64,000 bases of DNA. Source: Sphingomonas insulae (GTDB taxonomy: Bacteria; Pseudomonadota; Alphaproteobacteria; Sphingomonadales; Sphingomonadaceae). The stretch is from NCBI RefSeq assembly GCF_010450875.1, contig NZ_CP048422.1, positions 2,515,001-2,579,000 of the forward strand, given 5' to 3'. Position 1 is the first letter of the stretch, and the number at the start of each line of letters is the position of its first letter. Below are positions 9,346 to 19,640 of the stretch, piece by piece. Under the pieces are notes generated by a model, which worked only from the letters and a program-made list of their open reading frames with translations, searched no databases and was not told the origin of the DNA. The position numbers and the translations under genes were made by a program.

Positions 9346-10758
9346 ATGGCTGAAGCGATCATCTCCTACGAACCCGCCACGGGTGCCGAATTGTGGCGCG
9401 CCGAGGCCGGCGATGCGAATGTCGAGGTCGCCGCCGCCCGCAACGGCTGGGCGGCATGGGCGGCGCTGCCGCTCACCGTACGGATCGAGACGATGCGGCG
9501 GTTCGGCAACGTCGTCCGCCAGCGGCACGAACCATTCGCCGACCTGCTGGCGCGTGAGACGGGCAAGCCACTGTGGGAAGCGCGCACCGAGGTCGATACG
9601 GTGATCGCCAAGGTCGACATTTCGGTCACCGCTTATGCCGAACGTACCGCGCAGCGCCGCCTCGATGCGCCTATGGGCAGTCGCATGGCGCTCCGTCACA
9701 AGCCGCATGGCGTGCTGGCAGTGCTGGGGCCGTACAATTTTCCCGCGCACCTACCCAACGGCCACATCGTCCCGGCGCTGCTTGCCGGCAACGCGGTCGT
9801 CTTCAAGCCATCCGAAAAGACGCCGGCGACCGGCGCCTTCCTGGTGGATTGCTACCGGGCAGCGGGCGTGCCGGAGGACTGCATCCGCATCCTGATCGGC
9901 GGCCCGGCGGAGGGCAAGGCGCTGGCCGAGCATCCGGACATCGATGGCCTGCTGTTCACCGGATCGGCACGTACCGGCCTGGCGCTCAATCGTGCCTTCG
10001 CCGCCAAGCCCGAAAAGATCCTGGCGCTGGAAATGGGTGGCAACAACCCGATCATCGTCTGGGACACGCCCGACCTGCATTCGGCCGCGGTGCTGGTGAT
10101 CCAGTCGGCCTTCACCACCGCCGGCCAGCGGTGCACCGCCGCACGCCGCCTGATCGTGCAGGATCGCCTCTACGATCCGCTGGTCGAAACGATCAACACC
10201 ATGATCGGCCGGCTCATCGTCGGCGCCCCCCATGACGATCCGCAGCCCTTCATGGGTCCGGTGATCGACAATCAGGTCGCCGATCAGCTGACCGAAAGCT
10301 TCCTTGCGCTGTTGATGCGCGGCGGTCGCCCGATCCGCCATCTCGAACGCGTGCGGGACGACCTGCCGTTCCTGATGCCCGCCATGATCGACATGACCGC
10401 GGCGACCGAGCGCCCCGATATCGAGCTGTTCGGCCCGATCCTGCAAATCTATCGCGAACAGGATTTCGACGCCGCGATCGCCACCGCCAACGACACCCGC
10501 TACGGTCTGTCGGCGGCACTCGTCAGCCAGACGCCGGCGCTGTACGACCGGTTCTGGGCGGGCATCCGCGCCGGTATCGTCAACTGGAACCGTCCGACCA
10601 ACGGCGCCTCGTCCTCCGCGCCGTTCGGCGGGATCGGCTGGAGCGGCAATCACCGGCCCAGCGCCTATTATGCCGCCGATTATTGCGCCTATCCGGTGGT
10701 CAGCAACGAAGCCGAATCGGCGCGCGCCAATATCGGCATCGGCATGCGCGACGCATGA
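9346..10758 (+). CDS. astD: Succinylglutamate-semialdehyde dehydrogenase (AstD-type aldehyde dehydrogenase)
   Basis: A 470-residue NAD(P)-dependent aldehyde dehydrogenase. The Rossmann fold has GPYNFPAHLPNGHIVPALLAGNAVVFKPSEKTP, the general base lies in LEMGGNN, and the catalytic Cys in TTAGQRCTAARR. The phrase YNFPAHLPNGHI and the C-terminal WNRPTNGASSSAPFGG are characteristic of AstD, the fourth enzyme of arginine succinyltransferase catabolism. No astA, astB or astE is adjacent, so it may work with distant genes or serve another aldehyde. Confidence 0.85.
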   Translation: MAEAIISYEPATGAELWRAEAGDANVEVAAARNGWAAWAALPLTVRIETMRRFGNVVRQRHEPFADLLARETGKPLWEARTEVDTVIAKVDISVTAYAERTAQRRLDAPMGSRMALRHKPHGVLAVLGPYNFPAHLPNGHIVPALLAGNAVVFKPSEKTPATGAFLVDCYRAAGVPEDCIRILIGGPAEGKALAEHPDIDGLLFTGSARTGLALNRAFAAKPEKILALEMGGNNPIIVWDTPDLHSAAVLVIQSAFTTAGQRCTAARRLIVQDRLYDPLVETINTMIGRLIVGAPHDDPQPFMGPVIDNQVADQLTESFLALLMRGGRPIRHLERVRDDLPFLMPAMIDMTAATERPDIELFGPILQIYREQDFDAAIATANDTRYGLSAALVSQTPALYDRFWAGIRAGIVNWNRPTNGASSSAPFGGIGWSGNHRPSAYYAADYCAYPVVSNEAESARANIGIGMRDA

Positions 10759-10878
10759 CGCCGATCATGGGGTTCCAGGCCGGGGCGGCAGCCGTGGCCG
10801 GACCGCACAAGCTCCCCTAACGCCCGCAAAAGCAACGCTGGCTTGTCCCGCCGGTCGGCACGGCCCATCTCGGCGATC

Positions 10879-11670
10879 ATGGCTACGCTTCTCGATCCCG
10901 GCGCCCGTGGGCGCGTCATCCTGGTCGGTGCAGGTCCCGGCGATCCGGGCCTGCTCACCGTCCGCGCCGTCGCTGCGCTGGAAAGCGCCGACGTCGTCGT
11001 TCACGACGGACTGATCGACCCGCGCGTGCTCGACATCGCACCCGCGACCGCGCAGCGCATCTCCGTCGCCAAACAGCGCGCCCGCCACACCCTGCCGCAA
11101 GAGGCGATCAACGCCCTCATCGTCGCGCATGTGAAGACCGGCGCGATCGTGGTGCGGCTGAAGGGAGGTGACCCCTTCATCTTCGGCCGCGGCGGCGAAG
11201 AGGTGGAGGCGGTACGCGCCGCCGGCCTGCCGGTCGAGGTGATCCCCGGCGTGTCCGCGGCACTCGGCTGCGCCGCCGAAGCGATGCTGCCGCTGACGCA
11301 TCGCGACCATTCCAGCGCCGTCAGCTTCGTCGCGGGCCAGTGCAAGGGGCTGAGCGAACAGGATTGGTCGGGCCTTGCCGGTCAGGGCCGCACGCTCGTC
11401 ATCTACATGGGCGTCGCTACCGCGGCGGATATTGCGGACAAGCTGATGGCGGACGGCGTCGCACCCGACATGCCAGTCGCCGTGCTTGAACGCGGCACGC
11501 TGGCCGGCAGCCGTGCGATCCGCACCCTCCTGGCCGATCTCGGCCCGATGGTGACGCGCGAGGCGGTACAGAGCCCGGCGATCATCGTCGTGGGCGAAGT
11601 GGTCGAACTGTCCGATGCAGAGGACAAGCTCGCCCGTTGGGCGCGCATCGCCGAGGAGACTGCGGCATGA
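10879..11670 (+). CDS. cobA: Uroporphyrinogen-III C-methyltransferase
   Basis: A 263-residue SAM-dependent methyltransferase that makes precorrin-2 for siroheme (the cofactor of CysI) and possibly cobalamin. SUMT motifs are visible: VGAGPGDPGLLTVRA, VVHDGLID, RLKGGDPFIFGRGGEE, and IPGVSAALG. It is the stand-alone CobA form without the CysG dehydrogenase/chelatase half. Start chosen at ATG 10879; an in-frame TTG at 10843 has a weaker case. It opens the sulfur block, overlapping the next gene by ATGA. Confidence 0.92.
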   Translation: MATLLDPGARGRVILVGAGPGDPGLLTVRAVAALESADVVVHDGLIDPRVLDIAPATAQRISVAKQRARHTLPQEAINALIVAHVKTGAIVVRLKGGDPFIFGRGGEEVEAVRAAGLPVEVIPGVSAALGCAAEAMLPLTHRDHSSAVSFVAGQCKGLSEQDWSGLAGQGRTLVIYMGVATAADIADKLMADGVAPDMPVAVLERGTLAGSRAIRTLLADLGPMVTREAVQSPAIIVVGEVVELSDAEDKLARWARIAEETAA

Positions 11671-11963
11671 GGTTGCTGACAGGCAATGATCTGCCGACCG
11701 GCGATGTCGTCTGGTGGACCGGCACGGGCTGGTCCCGCCATGTCGAGGATGCGGCGGATGTCGGCGCCGAGGGCGAAGGCATCCTGCGCACCGAGGAGGG
11801 CGCCCGCCGGGTCAACGTCCCCTATCTGATCGACGCGATCGCCACGCACGAAGGGCCGCGCCCGGCGCATATCAAGGATCGCATCCGCGCCCTGGGGCCA
11901 ACCGTGCGGCCCGACCTGACGCTCAAGCCGGCCGACCCGTCGGCGGGCAGCTGGGTGATCTGA
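11667..11963 (+). CDS. DUF2849 domain-containing protein
   Basis: A 98-residue protein beginning MRLLTGNDLPTGDVVWWTG, the characteristic start of DUF2849, a small family found almost always next to cysI in alphaproteobacteria. Its ATG overlaps the cobA stop (ATGA). The role is unknown; the constant linkage suggests an accessory part in sulfite reduction or siroheme delivery. A 120-bp gap follows before cysI. Confidence 0.88.
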   Translation: MRLLTGNDLPTGDVVWWTGTGWSRHVEDAADVGAEGEGILRTEEGARRVNVPYLIDAIATHEGPRPAHIKDRIRALGPTVRPDLTLKPADPSAGSWVI

Positions 11964-12083
11964 TGCCTACGATTAGCCATGGTGCTCGTCTGTCCTCCGC
12001 ACCGGCGCGCGGCCGGATGACGGCGGGGTCGGGTGCACCGGACATCGCCTCGCGCCACCGCGTGACCACATTCGAGGCCAATC

Positions 12084-13715
12084 ATGTATAGATACGACCA
12101 GTACGACCAGGCCATCGTCGATGCCCGCGTCGATGAATTCCGCGACCAGGTGGAACGTCGCCTGTCCGGCCAGCTGACCGAGGATCAGTTCAAGCCGCTT
12201 CGGCTGATGAACGGCCTCTACCTGCAGCTGCACGCCTATATGCTGCGTGTCGCGATCCCCTATGGCACGCTCGACAGCCGCCAGATGCGGATGCTCGGCA
12301 CCATCGCGCGCGACTATGACCGTGGCTACGGCCATTTCACCACGCGCCAGAACCTGCAGTTCAACTGGATCAAGCTCGCCGACACGCCCGACATTCTCGC
12401 CAGGCTGGCGACGGTCGAGATGCACGCCATCCAGACGAGTGGCAATTGCATCCGCAACATCAGCGCCGATCAATATGCCGGCGCCGCCGCGGACGAGGTC
12501 GCCGACCCACGTCCCTGGGCCGAGCTGCTCCGCCAGTGGAGCACGTTCCACCCCGAATTCAGCTATCTGCCGCGCAAGTTCAAGATCGCCGTGATCGCCG
12601 CGGAGGAGGATCGCGCAGCGATGCGCCTGCACGACATCGGTATCCAGCTGGTAATGCGGGACGGTGAACTGGGCGCTGCGATCTACGTCGGCGGCGGCAT
12701 GGGCCGGACGCCGATGATCAGCCACCTGATCCGCGACTTCGTTACGGCCGACGACCTGATGAGCTATCTCGAGGCGTGCCTGCGCGTCTACAATCGCTAT
12801 GGCCGCCGCGACAACATCTACAAGGCGCGGATCAAGATCCTGCTGCACGAGATCGGTCCGGATGCCTATCGCAGCCAGGTCGAGGAGGAATTCGCCGCGG
12901 TCAAGTTGCTTGGTCTCGATCCGCCCCGCGCTGAGCTTGCGCGCATCACCGCGATGTTCGCCCCCCCTGCCTTCGATACGGACGCGCCGGTCGAGATCGA
13001 TCGCAGCGATCCCGATTTTGCGGTGTGGCTCGACCAGAATGTCGTCGCGCACAAGCAGGCGGGCTATGCGATCGTCAACGTCAGCCTGAAGCCTGCCGGC
13101 GGCATCCCCGGCGATGCGACGGCGGCGCAGATCGACCTGCTCGCCGACCTGGGCGAGCGCTATTCGTTCGACGAGTTGCGCGTAACCCACGCCCAGAACA
13201 TCGTGCTGCCGCATGTCGCGATCCGCGATCTGCGCACGGTGTGGACCGCGCTGGCCGATGCAGGTCTGGCCGAACCCAACCTCGACCTCATCACCGACAT
13301 CATCGCCTGTCCGGGCCTCGATTATTGCAGTCTCGCCAACGCCCGCTCGATCCCCCTGGCGCAGAAGATCGCGGCGCGCTTCGCCGACCGCGACCGCCAG
13401 CGTGACCTTGGCGAACTGAAGCTCAAGATCTCGGGCTGCATCAACGCCTGTGGCCATCACCACGCCGGGCATATCGGCATTCTGGGCGTCGACAAGAAAG
13501 GCGTGGAGAATTTCCAGCTTTCCCTTGGTGGATCGGGTGCGGAGGACGTCAGCCTCGCCAAGATTACCGGTCCCGGATTCTCCGAAGACGGGGTCGTCGA
13601 TGCGATCGAGCGCGTAACCGACACCTATATCGCGGTTCGCAACGACGGCGAACGCTTCCTCGACACCTATCGCCGCGTCGGCTTCGAACCCTTCAAGGAG
13701 GCGATCTATGGATGA
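12084..13715 (+). CDS. cysI: Nitrite/sulfite reductase, assimilatory sulfite reductase hemoprotein
   Basis: A 543-residue siroheme/4Fe-4S enzyme reducing sulfite to sulfide. The cluster ligands form the classic pair C-x5-C (Cys 409 and 415, CPGLDYC) and C-x3-C (Cys 452 and 456, SGCINAC). The GHFTTRQNLQFNWI segment near residue 90 binds siroheme. Two ferredoxin-like half-domains repeat, as in the family. It sits between DUF2849 and DUF934 with cysH following, so sulfite reduction rather than nitrite reduction is inferred. Confidence 0.93.
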   Translation: MYRYDQYDQAIVDARVDEFRDQVERRLSGQLTEDQFKPLRLMNGLYLQLHAYMLRVAIPYGTLDSRQMRMLGTIARDYDRGYGHFTTRQNLQFNWIKLADTPDILARLATVEMHAIQTSGNCIRNISADQYAGAAADEVADPRPWAELLRQWSTFHPEFSYLPRKFKIAVIAAEEDRAAMRLHDIGIQLVMRDGELGAAIYVGGGMGRTPMISHLIRDFVTADDLMSYLEACLRVYNRYGRRDNIYKARIKILLHEIGPDAYRSQVEEEFAAVKLLGLDPPRAELARITAMFAPPAFDTDAPVEIDRSDPDFAVWLDQNVVAHKQAGYAIVNVSLKPAGGIPGDATAAQIDLLADLGERYSFDELRVTHAQNIVLPHVAIRDLRTVWTALADAGLAEPNLDLITDIIACPGLDYCSLANARSIPLAQKIAARFADRDRQRDLGELKLKISGCINACGHHHAGHIGILGVDKKGVENFQLSLGGSGAEDVSLAKITGPGFSEDGVVDAIERVTDTYIAVRNDGERFLDTYRRVGFEPFKEAIYG

Positions 13716-14136
13716 CGCGCTGCTCCGCTTTCGCGACGATGAGCCGCATGACGAACCGGCGGTGACGCTCGATGCCTTCCTCGGCCAAAGCAATGCCACC
13801 GCCGTCCGACTGGAGGCGGGCGAGGATGCGCGTGCGCTGCTGCCGCAACTGGGCCAGCTGGCGCTGGTCGAGGTCAGCTTCCCGACGTTTCGCGACGGTC
13901 GCGGCTATAGCGCCGCACGGGTGCTGCGCGAGGCCGGATATGCGGGCGAGTTGCGGGCGGCCGGCGATGTGCTGGTCGACCAGCTGCCGCTGATGCGCCG
14001 CTGCGGCTTCGACAGCTTCGCGCCCGAGGCACCGATCGATGCCGTTGCGCTGCGCCGCAGTCTCGACCGGTACGACTATCGCTATCAGGCCGCTGCCGAC
14101 GCGACCCCGCCGGTCTGGAAATTGCGGCATGGCTAG
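13708..14136 (+). CDS. DUF934 domain-containing protein
   Basis: A 142-residue protein of the DUF934 family, which accompanies cysI and cysH in proteobacteria. Conserved text includes EVSFPTFRDGRGYSAARVLRE and GDVLVDQLPLMRRCGFDSF. It overlaps the end of cysI by eight bases and the start of cysH by eight bases, so the three are translationally coupled. It is presumed an accessory, perhaps electron-transfer, factor for sulfite reductase; no activity is established. Confidence 0.9.
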   Translation: MDDALLRFRDDEPHDEPAVTLDAFLGQSNATAVRLEAGEDARALLPQLGQLALVEVSFPTFRDGRGYSAARVLREAGYAGELRAAGDVLVDQLPLMRRCGFDSFAPEAPIDAVALRRSLDRYDYRYQAAADATPPVWKLRHG

Positions 14137-14881
14137 CCGCGCGCTGGACATGATCGATGTCGTTCCGCCGTTCACCACCGCGGATGCCGCCGCGATGCAG
14201 ATCCGCTTTGCGGGCGTGGCGGCGGCCGACATGCTACGCGCGCTGCTGACCGGCGAGCTTGCCGGGCGCATCGCGTCGGTGTCTTCCTACGGCGCGGAGT
14301 CGGCGGTGCTGCTGCACATGGTGGCGCAGATCGACAAGGACGTTCCCGTCATTTTCACGAACACGCAGAAGATGTTCGGCGAAACCCTTGCCTATCGCGA
14401 CGAACTGTCCGAGCGGCTGGGGCTTACCGATCTGCGCGTGTTCCGCCCCGATCCGCGCCTGCTCGCCGTGAAGGATGCGACCGGGATGCGCTGGTCCTAC
14501 GATCCCGACGGCTGCTGCGAGATTCGCAAGGTCGAACCGCTGCGCCGCGCGCTGGCGCCGTTCGATGCCTGGATTTCCGGGCGAAAGGGGTTCCAGGCCG
14601 GCACCCGCACCGCGCTGCCGCGGTTCGAGGAGGACGAGGGCCGGTTGAAGATCAACCCACTCGCGGACTGGGACAAGACGCAACTCGACGGCTATTTCGA
14701 AGAGCACGACCTGCCCAGACATCCGTTGGAGGCACAGGGCTATCTGTCGATCGGCTGCGCGCCCTGCACCAGCAAGGTCAAGCCCGGCGAGGATCCGCGT
14801 GCGGGTCGCTGGCGCGGCTGGGACAAGGTGGAATGCGGCATCCACGTGTCCGCGCTGCCGGGCGACGACCCGGCATTCTAG
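14129..14881 (+). CDS. cysH: Phosphoadenylyl/adenylyl-sulfate reductase
   Basis: A 250-residue thioredoxin-dependent reductase releasing sulfite from activated sulfate. The PP-loop-like SVSSYGAESAVLLHM lies at about 47-62. It carries both CC (Cys 129-130) and CAPC (Cys 210-213), the four-cysteine set that binds a 4Fe-4S cluster in APS reductases, plus the C-terminal active Cys in VECGIH. The enzyme is therefore more likely to use APS than PAPS. Start is ATG 14129, overlapping the DUF934 end. It is the last gene of the sulfur block and converges with moaB. Confidence 0.9.
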   Translation: MASRALDMIDVVPPFTTADAAAMQIRFAGVAAADMLRALLTGELAGRIASVSSYGAESAVLLHMVAQIDKDVPVIFTNTQKMFGETLAYRDELSERLGLTDLRVFRPDPRLLAVKDATGMRWSYDPDGCCEIRKVEPLRRALAPFDAWISGRKGFQAGTRTALPRFEEDEGRLKINPLADWDKTQLDGYFEEHDLPRHPLEAQGYLSIGCAPCTSKVKPGEDPRAGRWRGWDKVECGIHVSALPGDDPAF

Positions 14882-14904
14882 GCCCCTTCAAGACGATCGC
14901 GGTC

Positions 14905-15432
14905 TCAGCGTTCGATCAATCTGGGCATCAGTTCGACGAAGTTGCAGGGGCGGTGCCGGCTGTCGAGCTGATCGCGCAGGATGCCGTCCCACCCGTCCTT
15001 CACCGCCCCGGTCGAGCCGGGCAGCGCGAAGATATAGGTGCCCCGGGCGACGCAGGCGCAGGCGCGGGACTGCACGGTGGATGTGCCGATCGTCGCGAAG
15101 CTGAGGTAGCGGAACAGTTCGCCGAAACCGGGGATCATCTTGCTCGCCACGCGCTCGACGGCCTCGGGCGTCACGTCGCGGCCGGTGACGCCGGTGCCGC
15201 CGGTCGTGATGACGCAATCCACGCTGTCGTCGTCGATCCAGCGGTGCAGCTGCGCGACGATCGCATCGGTGTCGTCGCGCAGGATGACGCGATCCGCCAG
15301 GACATGTCCCGCCTCCGTCAGCCGCGCAACGAGGGTATCGCCGGAACGATCCTCGGCCAGGCCACGGGTGTCGCTGACGGTCAGGACCGCGATGTTGACC
15401 GCGCGGAACGGCAGGCTGCTATCGATCGGCAT
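14905..15432 (-). CDS. moaB: Molybdenum cofactor biosynthesis protein B
   Basis: A 175-residue MoaB/MogA-fold protein. Visible elements are [13 protein letters not shown] at the start, the nucleotide-binding [16 protein letters not shown] around 85-100, and [19 protein letters not shown]. The family adenylylates molybdopterin before molybdate insertion. Start ATG 15432, four bases after the dnaE stop, so it is read as the tail gene of a dnaE-moaB transcript. Confidence 0.9.
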   Translation of the reverse strand: MPIDSSLPFRAVNIAVLTVSDTRGLAEDRSGDTLVARLTEAGHVLADRVILRDDTDAIVAQLHRWIDDDSVDCVITTGGTGVTGRDVTPEAVERVASKMIPGFGELFRYLSFATIGTSTVQSRACACVARGTYIFALPGSTGAVKDGWDGILRDQLDSRHRPCNFVELMPRLIER

Positions 15433-15436
15433 CGCC

Positions 15437-18400
15437 TCAGCCCACCGAACGCAATTGTGACGCGACGCGATCGAGCGCAACGTCGCTGATGCCGGCGATG
15501 GCCTGGATCGTCTCGACCAATTCCATGTCTAGCAGGAAGTCGCGCCCCAGCAGGACGACTGCTTCGCCATCGTCGCCAACCGGTATGCGCGCCCTCACCT
15601 CGCCGCGCGCCCCGCGATGCTGGGCCAGCAATGCAGACAGCGCCGTCAACGCGGCGGCATCGGCCACCCTGGCCTCTATGGTGAAGCGCGCGATCGAGGC
15701 CAGCGTCTCGAACGGCTGGATGCGCTTGATCGAGACGCGCGGCGTCTCTTCGCCGGGCCGGCGATCCAGTTCGACCGTGATGAGGCCACAGCCACCGCAG
15801 CGCGCCGCCTCTTCCAGCTCGGCAGCGACCGAATCGTCGAAGCAGGTCGCGATGAATTGGCCGCTGGCATCGGACACGGTCGCCATCATGTAGCGCTTTC
15901 CGCGTGCAGAGGTGCGCCACCGCGCATCCTCGACCAGCACCGCCATCGTCGCGCCGGCCCGCGTGCCGTCCTCCGGAATCTTCAGCTCGGTCAGCGCGAC
16001 ATATTGGCGGGCGCCGTGCATTTTGGCGAGGTGCGCGTGGCGGTCGACGGGGTGGGCGGAGAAATAGAAACCGAACGCCTCCTTTTCCTGCTCCATCGCG
16101 TCGGCCATCGACCAACGGACGCTGGTGGGCAGCTTGATCGCATCACCGGCGACGTCTTCCGCACCGAACAGGCCGTGCTGGCCGCTCGTCTTGCCCTCGT
16201 GCGTCCGCGCGGCAACCGCCAGGATCGTTTCGGCGACGGCATGGATGCCGGCGCGATTGGTGTCGAAGCTGTCGAACGTACCGCTGGCAGCGAGCGTTTC
16301 GAGCTGCCGCTTGTTGATCAGTCGAGGATCGACGCGGGTGGCGAGATCGTCGATAGTCTTGAACGGGCCGTTGGTGCTGCGCTCGACGATCAGCCGCTCC
16401 ATCGCGCCCTCGCCGACCGACCTCAGCGCCGCCAGCGCATAGCGCACGGCAAGGCCGTCCGGCGTTTCCTCGACGTCGAACTCCGCATCGCTCTTGTTGA
16501 TATCGGGACCGCAGATGGTTACGCCCAGCCGCCGCATGTCATCCACGAAGATGCAGAGCTTGTCGGTCTGCGCCATGTCGTAGCACATCGACGCGGCATA
16601 GAATTCCTCCGGATGATGCGCCTTCAGCCACGCGGTCTGGTAGGCGAGCAGCGCATAGGCGGCGGCGTGGCTCTTGTTGAAGCCATAACCGGCGAACTTG
16701 TCGATCAAGTCAAACAGCTCGTTGGCTTTCGCCTTCGGAATCTGGTTCACCTTGGCGCAGCCTTCGACGAAGATCGCACGCTGTGCATCCATCTCCGCCT
16801 TGATCTTCTTGCCCATCGCGCGGCGGAGCAGATCGGCACCGCCGAGCGAGAATCCGGCCAGGATCTGCGCGGCCTGCATCACCTGTTCCTGGTAGACGAA
16901 GATGCCATAGGTCTCGGCCAGGATCGGTTCGAGCGCGGGGTGCGGATAGACGATCGGTTCGCTGCCTTGCTTGCGGCGGCCGAAGCTCGGGATATTGTCC
17001 ATCGGGCCTGGCCGATAGAGCGAGACGAGCGCGATGATGTCGCCGAAATTGGTCGGGCGGACGGCGCTGAGCGTGCGACGCATGCCTTCCGATTCCAGCT
17101 GGAAGACGCCGACCGTGTCCCCCTTCTGCAATAGCTTGTAGACCGCTTCATCGTCCCAGAGCAGCGCGTCGAGATCGATCGTGATGCCTCGCTTCGCCAG
17201 CAGCTGGACCGCCTTCTTGAGGACCGACAGCGTCTTGAGGCCAAGGAAGTCGAACTTCACCAGTCCCGCACCCTCGACATATTTCATGTCGAACTGCGTT
17301 ACCGGCATATCCGACCGCGGATCGCGGTAGAGCGGTACCAGCTGCGCCAGCGGGCGATCGCCGATCACCACCCCGGCGGCGTGCGTCGAAGAATGCCGCG
17401 GCAACCCCTCCAGCTTCGTCGCGAGATCAAGCAGGCGGCGAACCTGATTGTCGTTCGAATATTCCTTGGCGAGTTCCGGCACGCCGTTCAATGCGCGCTT
17501 CAGGTCCCATGGGTCGGTGGGGTGGTTCGGCACCAGCTTCGCCAGGCGATCGACCTGACCATAGCTCATCTGGAGGACACGGCCGGTGTCCTTCAGCACC
17601 GCGCGCGCCTTCAGCTTACCGAAGGTGATGATCTGCGCGACCTGATCGCGGCCGTATTTTTCCTGGACATAGCGGATCACCTCGCCCCGCCGGGTTTCGC
17701 AGAAATCGATGTCGAAGTCGGGCATCGACACGCGTTCCGGGTTGAGGAAGCGTTCGAACAGCAGGCCGAGCTTGATCGGATCGAGGTCGGTGATCGTCAG
17801 CGCCCATGCGACGACCGAGCCCGCACCCGAACCACGGCCCGGACCGACGGGGATGTCATGGTCCTTGGCCCATTTGATGAAATCCGCGACGATCAGGAAA
17901 TAGCCCGGAAAGCCCATCTGGACGATGACGTCGACCTCGAAAGCCAGGCGCTTGCGATACACCTCGCGCCAGTCGGGATCGTCGGCCGGCTGTGTGCCGA
18001 GTTGCTCGATGCGATCGAGCCGGGCCTCGAGCCCCGCGGCGGCATCGTCGCGCAGCATCTGCGCTTCGCCCGCCAGGTCGCCGGCGAGCGTCGGCAAGAT
18101 CGGCTTGCGATACGGCGCCATCACTGCGCAGCGCTGCGCGACCACCAGCGTGTTCTCGATCGCCTCCGGCAAATCGGCAAACAACTGTTTCATCGTGTCG
18201 GCGGGTTTGAGCCAGGCGTCGGGGCAGCTGCGGATGCGATCCTCGCTTTCCACATAGGTGGAATTGGCGATGCACAGCATGGCGTCATGCGCATCGAGGA
18301 AGGCGCTGTCGGAGAAGCAGCAGGGGTTGGTCGCGACCAACGGCAGATCGCGTTCGTAGGCGAGGTCGATCAGCGCCTGCTCCGACGCCTCCTCGATCGC

Positions 18401-18937
18401 ATCGCCGCGCCGGGCGATCTCGACATACAGGCGGTCGGGGAACAACGCCTGAAGGCGGTCGACATAGTCGGTTGCGCGTGCCGGCTGATCCTCGTGGTAC
18501 AGACGCGCCAGGGCACCCTCCCCACCCGCGGTGAGGGCGATCAGGCCATCGGTACGGCCCTGCAGCGCAGCGAAGTCGACATGTGCAGGCAGTTCGATCG
18601 GCCGGTCGAGATGCGCCAGGCTGACCAGGGCGCAGAGATTATCGTACCCTGCCGCATCCTGCGCATACAATGCGATCCAGTCGAGCGGCGCAGCGACACC
18701 ATCCGGCATATCCGGCCGCGCCACGCACAGCATCGTGCCGATCACCGGCTGCACGCCGTCCTTCTTGGCGGCATCGGAAAACGCCATGGCCGCATATAGG
18801 CCGTTCCGATCGGTAAGGCCGGCGGCGGGGAAGTGCATCGCCTTCGCCTGCTTGGCGATCGCCTTGGGCTCGATCGCCCCGTCGAGCATCGTGTAGGACG
18901 AGAATATGCGGAGCGGTACGAAACCGGAATGTGCCAT
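15437..18937 (-). CDS. dnaE: DNA polymerase III subunit alpha
   Basis: A 1166-residue replicative polymerase. The N-terminal PHP domain begins [17 protein letters not shown]. The palm carries [17 protein letters not shown] and the catalytic acidic motif PDFDIDFC. The helix-hairpin-helix and OB-fold C-terminal parts are present ([19 protein letters not shown]...), as is [22 protein letters not shown]. Length and order match full-length DnaE1 rather than the shorter error-prone DnaE2. moaB follows; a hdeD-like gene is divergent. Confidence 0.97.
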   Translation of the reverse strand: MAHSGFVPLRIFSSYTMLDGAIEPKAIAKQAKAMHFPAAGLTDRNGLYAAMAFSDAAKKDGVQPVIGTMLCVARPDMPDGVAAPLDWIALYAQDAAGYDNLCALVSLAHLDRPIELPAHVDFAALQGRTDGLIALTAGGEGALARLYHEDQPARATDYVDRLQALFPDRLYVEIARRGDAIEEASEQALIDLAYERDLPLVATNPCCFSDSAFLDAHDAMLCIANSTYVESEDRIRSCPDAWLKPADTMKQLFADLPEAIENTLVVAQRCAVMAPYRKPILPTLAGDLAGEAQMLRDDAAAGLEARLDRIEQLGTQPADDPDWREVYRKRLAFEVDVIVQMGFPGYFLIVADFIKWAKDHDIPVGPGRGSGAGSVVAWALTITDLDPIKLGLLFERFLNPERVSMPDFDIDFCETRRGEVIRYVQEKYGRDQVAQIITFGKLKARAVLKDTGRVLQMSYGQVDRLAKLVPNHPTDPWDLKRALNGVPELAKEYSNDNQVRRLLDLATKLEGLPRHSSTHAAGVVIGDRPLAQLVPLYRDPRSDMPVTQFDMKYVEGAGLVKFDFLGLKTLSVLKKAVQLLAKRGITIDLDALLWDDEAVYKLLQKGDTVGVFQLESEGMRRTLSAVRPTNFGDIIALVSLYRPGPMDNIPSFGRRKQGSEPIVYPHPALEPILAETYGIFVYQEQVMQAAQILAGFSLGGADLLRRAMGKKIKAEMDAQRAIFVEGCAKVNQIPKAKANELFDLIDKFAGYGFNKSHAAAYALLAYQTAWLKAHHPEEFYAASMCYDMAQTDKLCIFVDDMRRLGVTICGPDINKSDAEFDVEETPDGLAVRYALAALRSVGEGAMERLIVERSTNGPFKTIDDLATRVDPRLINKRQLETLAASGTFDSFDTNRAGIHAVAETILAVAARTHEGKTSGQHGLFGAEDVAGDAIKLPTSVRWSMADAMEQEKEAFGFYFSAHPVDRHAHLAKMHGARQYVALTELKIPEDGTRAGATMAVLVEDARWRTSARGKRYMMATVSDASGQFIATCFDDSVAAELEEAARCGGCGLITVELDRRPGEETPRVSIKRIQPFETLASIARFTIEARVADAAALTALSALLAQHRGARGEVRARIPVGDDGEAVVLLGRDFLLDMELVETIQAIAGISDVALDRVASQLRSVG

Positions 18938-19037
18938 CCCCGCTTGTTAGCCGAGCGCGCGCGATTCGAACAGGCGGCGGGAGGAACCGTCGGTGGATAA
19001 CTCCGTTACGGCCGCTCAACGGAAAGGACCTTCGACC

Positions 19038-19619
19038 ATGACCGACACGCGCGCATTCAACGCCCCCTCCCCGCCGCCGGCGGCGGGCGCGGGTTGGGGC
19101 TGGATCCTCGGTTATGGCGTGCTGTCGGTGGTGCTGGGCATCCTCGCCTTCCTCAATCCGTTCGCTGCGACCTATGCAGCGACACTGGTGATCGGCGCCT
19201 TTTTCATCGCCGCCGGACTGGTCTCGATCGCGGCCGGGTTCGCCGGCAAAGGTCACGAAGGGCGCGGCTATGCGATCGGCTTCGGGCTCTTGTCGCTGGT
19301 CGTCGGCCTGCTGATGGCGTTCAATCCCGTGTCCGGTGCCCTGTCGCTCACCCTGATGGTCGCTGTGTGGCTCGGCGTGCGCGGTGCGCTGGAGATCGGG
19401 CTCGGCATGCGCTTCACGCGCGGCCGCGGCCTGATGATCGCGCTCGGCGTGGTCAATTTTTTGCTGGCACTTTACGTGTTCATCACGCTGCCATCGTCGG
19501 CATTGACCCTGCCGGGCTTCATCCTCGGCATCAGCTTCGTGTTCGGCGGCGTCGCTTCGATCGCAGCGGCGCTGAACCACAAGAAGGGCGCCGCCGCGTT
19601 CGCCGCCCCGGCGCTATAA
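19038..19619 (+). CDS. HdeD family membrane protein
   Basis: A 193-residue integral membrane protein with six predicted helices arranged as repeated GILAFLNPFAA / GLLMAFNPVSGAL units, the DUF308/HdeD pattern. E. coli HdeD is linked to acid resistance; here the function is unproven. Start ATG 19038 follows a GGAAAGGA ribosome site. The gene is divergent from dnaE and convergent with the glutathione peroxidase gene. Confidence 0.88.
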   Translation: MTDTRAFNAPSPPPAAGAGWGWILGYGVLSVVLGILAFLNPFAATYAATLVIGAFFIAAGLVSIAAGFAGKGHEGRGYAIGFGLLSLVVGLLMAFNPVSGALSLTLMVAVWLGVRGALEIGLGMRFTRGRGLMIALGVVNFLLALYVFITLPSSALTLPGFILGISFVFGGVASIAAALNHKKGAAAFAAPAL

Positions 19620-19640
19620 CACGGCCGGCCGATCGCAGCG

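Noticed and set aside
10843..10878. Upstream TTG start for cobA
   Set aside because: The extra residues (SRRSARPISAI) are not family-like, and ATG 10879 gives the usual CobA start.
15617..17134. Long open frame opposite dnaE
   Set aside because: Arg/Gly/Asp-rich translation typical of a shadow frame in GC-rich DNA; dnaE on the other strand is certain. The same applies to long frames opposite the TonB gene (23422-25707), the GT4/DUF418 genes (4750-7269) and mutL (44562-46469).
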